Positions 57,760 to 64,000 of a stretch of 64,000 bases of DNA are shown here, in pieces. The DNA is from Rhodocollybia butyracea (lineage: Eukaryota > Basidiomycota > Agaricomycetes > Agaricales > Omphalotaceae), in the NCBI GenBank assembly GCA_015501585.1, contig JADNRY010000197.1, forward strand, positions 1 through 64,000, given 5' to 3'. The translations under genes were made by a program, and so were the position numbers. The number at the start of each line of letters is the position of its first letter. The stretch's first letter is position 1. The notes beneath the pieces were generated by a model. It was given only the letters and a program-made list of their open reading frames with translations. It did not search any database and was not told the DNA's origin.

Positions 57760-59349
57760 ACGAGTTGTAGCAAGATTCTAAGGTTGATGTACAATGTAGT
57801 TCTAGTGCTGTGGGCAGAATCACAAAGAATATTTTGCTTCATTCCGTAGTGTTGACATGAGCTCTGCCCTATAGCGGCGCTCAACAATGGAACGGTAACC
57901 ACGCTAACTCGAAAGTGAGTGCAAACAGGAAAATTGCAGCGTGTCATAAGCGAAATCTCAACAGGGACCTAAGTGTGCATGGTTGGCATAGCTATTCCAA
58001 CAAGCACTATGAGCCTCAGACAGGGTTAAGCTAACCCGTTTGCCGAGTGAAAGTAACTAGGTTCCGTCTCAACGGTTACTTTTGGGTTAACCCCAACCGA
58101 GTGAAGTCAACCCGGTAACTCTTTCGGGATTTTGGGTACTCGAAAACCGAGTTGGTTAACCCGGACAAAATAATTAACCCGGTAATAACTAGTTACTATT
58201 CCCCCGTTACATAGTACGAGGATTGTAGAGTACCTGTTCGATCAATAACAAACTTACGCATATCATTGACAGCCTCAATGCGCCCAATGAGACACTGTAC
58301 AGCGCTCATATCAACAACTTCGAGAGCTCCCATTTGCTCATAATATGCAGCGCCACTGTGGCTTGTGCCTTGCACTTGGCAACGATGGATAGCAGCAAGA
58401 ACGAATGTTGTCTGTGAGTTAAGTCCCAGCTCTTCAGCCGCAGGTAGCGTTACCACCAGAATGTGCTGAAGTTGCCCGTAAAAGCTTTGTTTCTGGTATA
58501 CTTAAGCACTAGTTATAGGGCTTCCGATGCATGATGCATCAGTGGCAGTGGTACCGAATCAGCTTGAACTCGTTAACGTATCATGAGCTCGTTCATCGAG
58601 GCTAAAACCATAATCATTTGCATTGCTAAGTCGTGAATTTACGATAGCCCGATACCCAGTGAAAGCCTGTCGTACCATGGCTGCGTTGGCAACTCTTGGC
58701 ATTGGCGAGCACCTGTCTCCTGATGTTCGCATATACATATAGACGGACAATGGACCCAGAGCCGACAATCTTCCTACGTATTTTGTTTTTCTCCGATGAA
58801 GGTCTCGGTCTTAGAGCTTCCTCCCATTGAATGAGATCTGGATATCTAGATAAGAATCGACTATCAACTCTCGTCGACGTCGTTTGACGCGCAAAATGCG
58901 CAAGCCTCGGAGTGTTTCTCTTGCTTGCTTTTCATCGGGCATCTGAGCAGAGGTCCAAGTTCCCGGCTGTTCGTCTATTAATATTCATACATGTTCTGAT
59001 TTCTTTGACTACCGCTTGCACATCTCATGACACCGCTGCAGAAGGTGTCCTATGAAGTCACAACAACTCCAGTTCCTAGCCACCTGGGTGAGTTCCTAGC
59101 CGGACCGCTGACAACAGCGCGGACTATTTTCTGCAAAATCGCTTCGGTTGCAACGTAGCTCTTGGCTAAAACACTTTCATTGAGAAGGTCATCGATACGG
59201 ACCTTCATTGTTATGATAGGGACAATAAGCTTGTCCATGGGGTCTTTATCCTCTTATTTCAATGCATTCGCAGTTCGGTTAAAAGGTGCGATTCGAGGTG
59301 CGCTCATCTCCTGCTTTCTCTCTGCTAAAAGCTCAAGTGTATTAAGAGG
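57760..59349. other. spacer between GH51 copies with transposon-like remnants
   Basis: At 58021 starts CAGGGTTAAGCTAACCCG, followed to about 58195 by repeated GGTTAACCC / AACCCGG words, the look of a hAT-type terminal region. Minus-strand open pieces at 58196-58456 (YEQMGALEVVDMSAVQCLIG) and 58559-58768 read like remnants of a transposon-associated protein but are unrecognised. The matching other end was not found. From about 59050 the sequence becomes the duplicated GH51 promoter, with GAGTTCCTAGCC repeated locally at about 59070-59100. Confidence 0.45.
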
Positions 59350-62300
59350 ATGATAAGAAAAACGTTCGCGTTCGCTTTGGCTGGTGCTGCTGCAGTTTAT
59401 GCAACCACGTTCGATGTGACCTTTTCGACCACTAGTGGCCACAAAGTTCCGTCCACTCTCTGTACGCTTGCCGTGTTCCTTCTTCCTCTATTATCAGACT
59501 GACCATGACCATCTAGATGGTTTAATGTTTGAGGTAAGTCCCATGGAACATTCAACTTGAGCTAATGAACGTACTAATGCCTTTCGCTCAGGATATTAAT
59601 GTGAGGGTATTCACTTGATTTTTTTGGGACAATCGCTGATTTTTCGGAAATGTTTAGCATGTGCGCATTCATTGCCTTGCAGTTCTCCCGAACGATGTTC
59701 TGATCTTTCAACCAGAGTGGAGATGGTGGCCTTTATGCCGAACGTAAATTTGTCTTATACCTTTTGTACAACGATCACTGACGTCAACAATCAATAGTCA
59801 TTCAAAACCGAGCCTTCCAACAAGTTACTCCTGGTCAGCATACTTACTAGCTCAGCCAGTGAATGGTCGAAATGACTTCGCGTTTACAGGTACTTCGGCA
59901 GCTCTTACTGCATGGGCTACATTGGGATCAGCTTCGATAACCGTTGTCAAATCGAGTTCACCTGTATCTACTGCTTTACCCAATGCTCTTTCCTTCAAGC
60001 CCACAGCAACGAGTGGCACCGTCGGGTTCACGAACGACGGGTATTTCGGTGCGTTGAAGCAATAACATTACACCTTGTACTAATGGCACGTTACTGCAAA
60101 CAGGTATCCCCGTTACAGCTGGTTGGAAATATACCGGATCTTTCTTCTATCGTACTCCGACCCCCCCTGCAACTAAAATCTCAAGCAGCTTTACCGTTGG
60201 GCTGAGATCCACATCTGGCACGGTATTCACGAGTACCACGGTTCCTTTCACCACCAGTTCCTCGTGGCAGCAAGCCACTTTCACGTTCACCGCGTCTTCG
60301 ACTCAAACCTCCGTCACGAATTTGTTTGCTCTTACTGTCAATGCCGCTACTATCGGCGAGTTAACGATGGAGTTTACTCTTATTTCTTTGTTCCCACCGA
60401 CATTCAATAACAGAGCGAACGGAATGAGAGTAGATATCTCCGAGGTAGTGCATACTTTTTTTGCCCCGGCGTTACGCTCTAAAATTTTTCCTCAGGCTCT
60501 TCTTGCCATGGACCCTGGGTTCTTCCGATTCCCTGGTGGAAACAGTACGTGAACAATTCTCATATATTGATATAAGTCACTCACCCCTGCTGTAGACTTG
60601 GAGGTAACACCTATTCCTCAATTCGTCTAGAAAACCCGACACTGAAATTCCTTTATCTGAAGGGACAAACCCCCGCTCAACGTTGGGCATGGGAAAGCAC
60701 TGTGAACAATCTCGTTGACCGTCCAGGACGATTGGGCACTTGGGGCTATATCAAGTGACTGATTGACATATTGTGCTATATACCGTCACTAACTCAGTTT
60801 TATATAGCACAGAGTAAGTATGCCAGTGTAACAGCTGCTTTGGGATTGAGAGGAAACTCATGGAAGATATGTAGCGGACTTGGCCTCTATGAATATCTGC
60901 AGTGGATCGAGGATATGGGTATGGAGCCCATGTAAGCACACTGCATTTCTGCTCTACGTCTCAAACCACGTTCTAACAAAACCTCAGAATGGCCGTATTC
61001 GCTGGTATGTTATCCTGAAATCTCTAAATTCTCATACCACTGATGCTATACGCAGGATATACTTTGAATGGGGCTTCTGTCGCGCAAAATAGTCTTCAGA
61101 CCTATATAACTGAAGCCATCAACCAGGTGGGTGTTTCCATTCGTTGCTTGTAACGTCATACTTGCTGCTTATATGCTTTGTAAAAGATAAACTTCGCCAT
61201 CGGGGACGCCTCGAGTAATCCGCAAGGTATGTCTGCACACACACTGGCACACCCATACACTCTGGCGTCTGTATGTTGGCCGATTCTTATTTGCTTCGCC
61301 AGCCGCTATACGTAGTGCGATGGGCCACCCCGAACCATTCGATCTTACCTACATCGAGATTGGAAATGAAGACTTCTTTTCGTCTACAACGTGAGTTCCT
61401 GGAAGGTTATTACTGCTACACGAATCTAATATCAATCATCAACGATTCAGATACACCAATTATCGTTGGTCGGCTTTCGTTGATGCACTCTCGGCAGAGT
61501 TCCCTCAACTTCGTCAGTTGTTCACTTGCTTCTGATTTCTTTGTCACTGCTGACAGAAGGGGTTTTGGCTTCCCCGTATCCTTACAGATTATATTTCCAC
61601 TAGCGCTACTAGCGGGAGTGTTCCCAAGTTGACCCCGGCTCCGACATATTGGGATCTTCATATTTATTCTAACCCTAGTAAGTATTTGGGGTTTTAGTAC
61701 GATCTCGTTAAAAATTTGCCTTTTTTCAAGACTTCTTCATCAATGGCGCTTTCAACTTTGATATTCTGCCTCGAAACGGTCTTCAATTCTTCCAGGTACT
61801 TTCCCCAGGACCCATGATTCGTGTTTCTACTACTTACCACTTGGTCTTCTTGTCTTAGGGTGAATATGCTACAACTACGCAGAATAGTGGAGCTACACTG
61901 GCATACCCTTTCATCGATGGTATGTTGCTGCTGTGGCTTTGCCGTTTTTTCATAAGCAATCCCTGACACACGCTTTTTAGGTTCCATTGCGGAAGCGGTA
62001 TGATTTTCGAATTAATTTATGTTCGAAATTTACTTACATTGGGGCTTCGTGGGCCTTTTGTGCATACAGGCTTATATGACCGGGTTTGATAGGTGAGGCT
62101 GGGTTTATTGCGCTGTTCAAACCGAAGCGCTGATACACTGAGATAGGAATTCGGATATTGTGTTCGCTGCATCTTATGCCCCTTTGTTGAGTGTGAGTAA
62201 GAGTTATGCTACACTTGATCGTTCTGATGTTTTTTCCAGTCCGTTTCAAGCATACAATGGGTAAGTTCATACCAAGTATCCTGCAAGTCGGACTCATATA

Positions 62301-62912
62301 TCTTTGCTTGCCTGTTAGACTCCAGACTTGATCAACTTCTCGTATGTTCAAGTTCTAAAGCATAAAGAGCAACAAGGGCTGACCTATTGTGATATAGACC
62401 AAACTCTCTCATCTTGTCAACGTCTTATTATGTGCAAAAAGTACGTACTGTGTTGTTAGAGTGCCCCCTTCTTTTTATTTATTTAAATGAACTCCTACCT
62501 ACCTTTGACAGTTATTCAGCGTATACAAGGGAGATTTCTACCTTACCTCCACCACCAACACCGCAAGCTCGCCAGTACAGTGGAGTGTTACTCGTGACAC
62601 TGCGACCTCGCAGTACTTTTTGAAGGTGCGTTGACAGCCCTGTAGTACCGTGACGGTACTTCAGTACTGAAATAAAATAAAACCCAGGTCGTCAACAGCG
62701 CTACCACAGCGAACACTGTAGTTTTCACGCTCCCATTCACACCTGCTTCCACCGCTGGAACCGGAACGATCCTTACAGCTGCCCCTGGAACGATGAACAC
62801 CCCGACGAAACCGACAGCTGCCGTCCCCTCGAACTTTTCGTTCACTGCCGGAAAGACTATCACGTATAATGCGCCAGGACTTTCGCTTTCGGTTTTGGTT
62901 GTCGTGAGTTGA
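59350..62912 (+). CDS. GH51 alpha-L-arabinofuranosidase, copy 2 (intact)
   Basis: Same family and role as copy 1, with all inspected exons in frame. Signal peptide MIRKTFAFALAGAAAVYA. The 3-nt exon CAT is at 59658-59660, between a 57-nt and a 55-nt intron, and restores DINHSGDGGLYAE. FRFPGGN joins through the 8-nt exon ACTTGGAG (60596-60603) to GQTPAQRWAWE. The 6-nt exon CACAGA (60808-60813) forms NTDGLGLYEYLQWIEDMG. Then MAVFAGYTLNGASVAQ, TYIEIGNEDFFS (acid/base Glu), LTPAPTYWDLHIYSNP, a GEYAT segment (nucleophile Glu, about 61863) and PFIDGSIAEA. The C-terminal beta domain reads FTLPFTPASTAGTGTILTA and NFSFTAGKTITYNAPGLSLS. The C run at 60161-60167 has seven C, keeping frame. An intron at 61127-61186 interrupts NQ/INF and is absent from copy 1. 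The stop is at 62912. Confidence 0.93.
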
Positions 62913-63786
62913 GTTGGGTTTGGGAGAGTTGGAGGATAAAGGAAGTCTCATTTTGGGGCTGTTTGATGTATTTGACTTCGAGTTCGATGTAAACTATTGT
63001 TGCAATTTGAGAGTAGGCTCCAGGCATGGAAGCGAAACAATATAGCGAAGCAACCAATCGCGGAGGCAGTAGGGTTCCTGGATTTGGATCCATCAGCTGA
63101 GAGGCTTGTTTGAGGAATAGTAACACCGATCTTGGGTGCTGGTCGCACAGGGGATTGACGCCGAAGTTGCGTTTGTGTTTGAGGCTAAGGTTTAAAACTA
63201 CGTCTAGACGCGTCAACGAGATAGATTGATACAAGAGAAAGTCCGAGTCGGTAGTCCAAAGACGGCAACACAAAGAAACAGTATAAGCCACCTCTTCAGC
63301 TGCTCGAGCTCATATTAACGAAGTCGATGTTCTGTAGATGCGTAGATGTGCCACACAAACTCATAATGGCCGAGAACGGGATTAAAAGACCGACTCAGAA
63401 ATATTGCGAGTTGTCTAGCTATAGCAAAACAGTGTTGTTGTCGATCCAGGTCCGTGCGTAGTCAAAGCAGTGCCATTCTGTTCTTGAGCAGCCCCGCACG
63501 TTCCGCTTTATTCTCTTTCGGCGGGAGGCGAAGTTCGACAAAGCCAAATTCTGGGCCGAGGTCACCGACGCGTCGCGTCACAGTGCGATGATCGATGAGT
63601 AATGACTACCGAAGAAACGCGGTACGCGTCGTACGAGTAAAGGGTGAGCAAGACATCGTTTCACTATGAATACATGTTGAATCGATAACGTTAAGAACGA
63701 CGAACGTACGCAAAGTTTCGCAAACCGCTTCAAATCAAACCACGTGCTAGAGCGCTAAAACGTTTCGACCCTTCGACCCCTTCATC
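62913..63786. other. intergenic region before PGS1
   Basis: About 870 bp. No gene is supported; minus-strand open stretches (62860-63291) overlap the GH51 3' end antisense and have no domain. CG-rich DNA with CGACGCGTCGCGTCAC at about 63568-63583 lies upstream of PGS1 and may be part of its promoter. Confidence 0.4.
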
Positions 63787-64000
63787 ATGCTGCTGTGTCT
63801 ACAGTCTGCTGTTCGTCGTTCAACATTAGCTTATGGCTCACGAATGGCTCAAGGACGCTCGGTCCATTATTCTACTCAAAAATTCATGCCTGTATTGTAT
63901 GATCTAACGACCGAGCTCAAGCAAAATCAGCCAAATTTCTCTGTCCCAGCAGATACAATACGCGTTCTTTCACAGCCCAGCGAATTTTACTCTATGTTAC
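63787..64000 (+). CDS. PGS1: phosphatidylglycerophosphate synthase, 5' part (partial)
   Basis: The start at 63787 gives MLLCLQSAVRRSTLAYGS, an Arg/Ser-rich, acid-free N-terminus that fits a mitochondrial presequence. It is followed by KFMPVLYDLTTEL and DTIRVLSQPSEFYSML, matching the N-terminal domain of CDP-diacylglycerol--glycerol-3-phosphate 3-phosphatidyltransferase (Pgs1), which makes the cardiolipin precursor phosphatidylglycerophosphate in mitochondria. The catalytic HKD motifs would lie further right, outside the window. No intron is seen in the 214 nt available. The identification rests on one short but characteristic segment (LSQPSEFY). Confidence 0.7.
   Translation, partial: MLLCLQSAVRRSTLAYGSRMAQGRSVHYSTQKFMPVLYDLTTELKQNQPNFSVPADTIRVLSQPSEFYSML

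Overview
The window is nuclear DNA of a basidiomycete fungus, most likely an agaricomycete. The genes are split by many introns of about 45-65 nt with GT..AG borders, and intergenic spaces are short. Several proteins are types typical of agaricomycetes: a basidiomycete methanol/alcohol oxidase, a group III HAMP-repeat hybrid histidine kinase, a divergent G-alpha, a Ty1/copia element, and tandem GH51 arabinofuranosidases. No bacterial, viral or CRISPR features were seen. All gene models were made by hand from conserved protein motifs plus splice signals, so exon borders are predictions.

Layout. 1-5.2 kb: 5' part of a decayed Ty1/copia retrotransposon (minus) with a probable LTR. 5.2-9.3 kb: gene-poor DNA with a diverged duplication of a promoter and leader exon, and a doubtful small gene. 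9.3-10.3 kb: MDP1 phosphatase (+). 11.4-12.3 kb: small secreted or wall protein (-). 13.2-14.0 kb: two-TM TMEM242-like protein (+). 15.0-18.7 kb: alcohol oxidase (+). 19.2-20.3 kb: unrecognised protein (-). 22.4-24.8 kb: divergent G-alpha (-). 25.2-26.3 kb: formamidase (-). 27.4-28.9 kb: secreted PLC-like phosphodiesterase (+). 29.8-30.7 kb: bZIP factor (+). 32.4-38.3 kb: hybrid histidine kinase (-). 38.8-39.2 kb: a MITE with perfect 28-bp terminal inverted repeats. 41.4-42.1 kb: Cys-rich membrane protein (-). 43.5-45.3 kb: HxxxD-type acyltransferase (-). 46.3-47.7 kb: PsiD/PSD-like decarboxylase (-). 49.8-52.0 kb: Ost-alpha/TMEM184 protein (+). 52.4-53.7 kb: PhyH-type dioxygenase (-). 54.3-57.8 and 59.4-62.9 kb: tandem GH51 arabinofuranosidases (+). 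63.8 kb to the end: start of PGS1 (+).

How the genes relate. Several suit a plant-litter or wood-decay lifestyle: alcohol oxidase (methanol to formaldehyde plus H2O2), two secreted arabinofuranosidases, a secreted PLC-like enzyme and formamidase. G-alpha and the histidine kinase are signalling proteins. The acyltransferase and the PsiD-like decarboxylase are neighbours on the same strand and could form a small metabolic pair; that is inference.

Most striking are tiny exons that are needed to restore family motifs. Both GH51 copies need a 3-nt exon (CAT, the His of DINHSGDGG), an 8-nt exon and a 6-nt exon. The Ost-alpha gene needs an 8-nt exon, the dioxygenase a 16-nt exon and G-alpha exons of 20 and 16 nt. 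The second theme is a series of single-base losses, all shortening homopolymer runs. They are dense in the histidine kinase and look more like consensus-sequence error than true decay.
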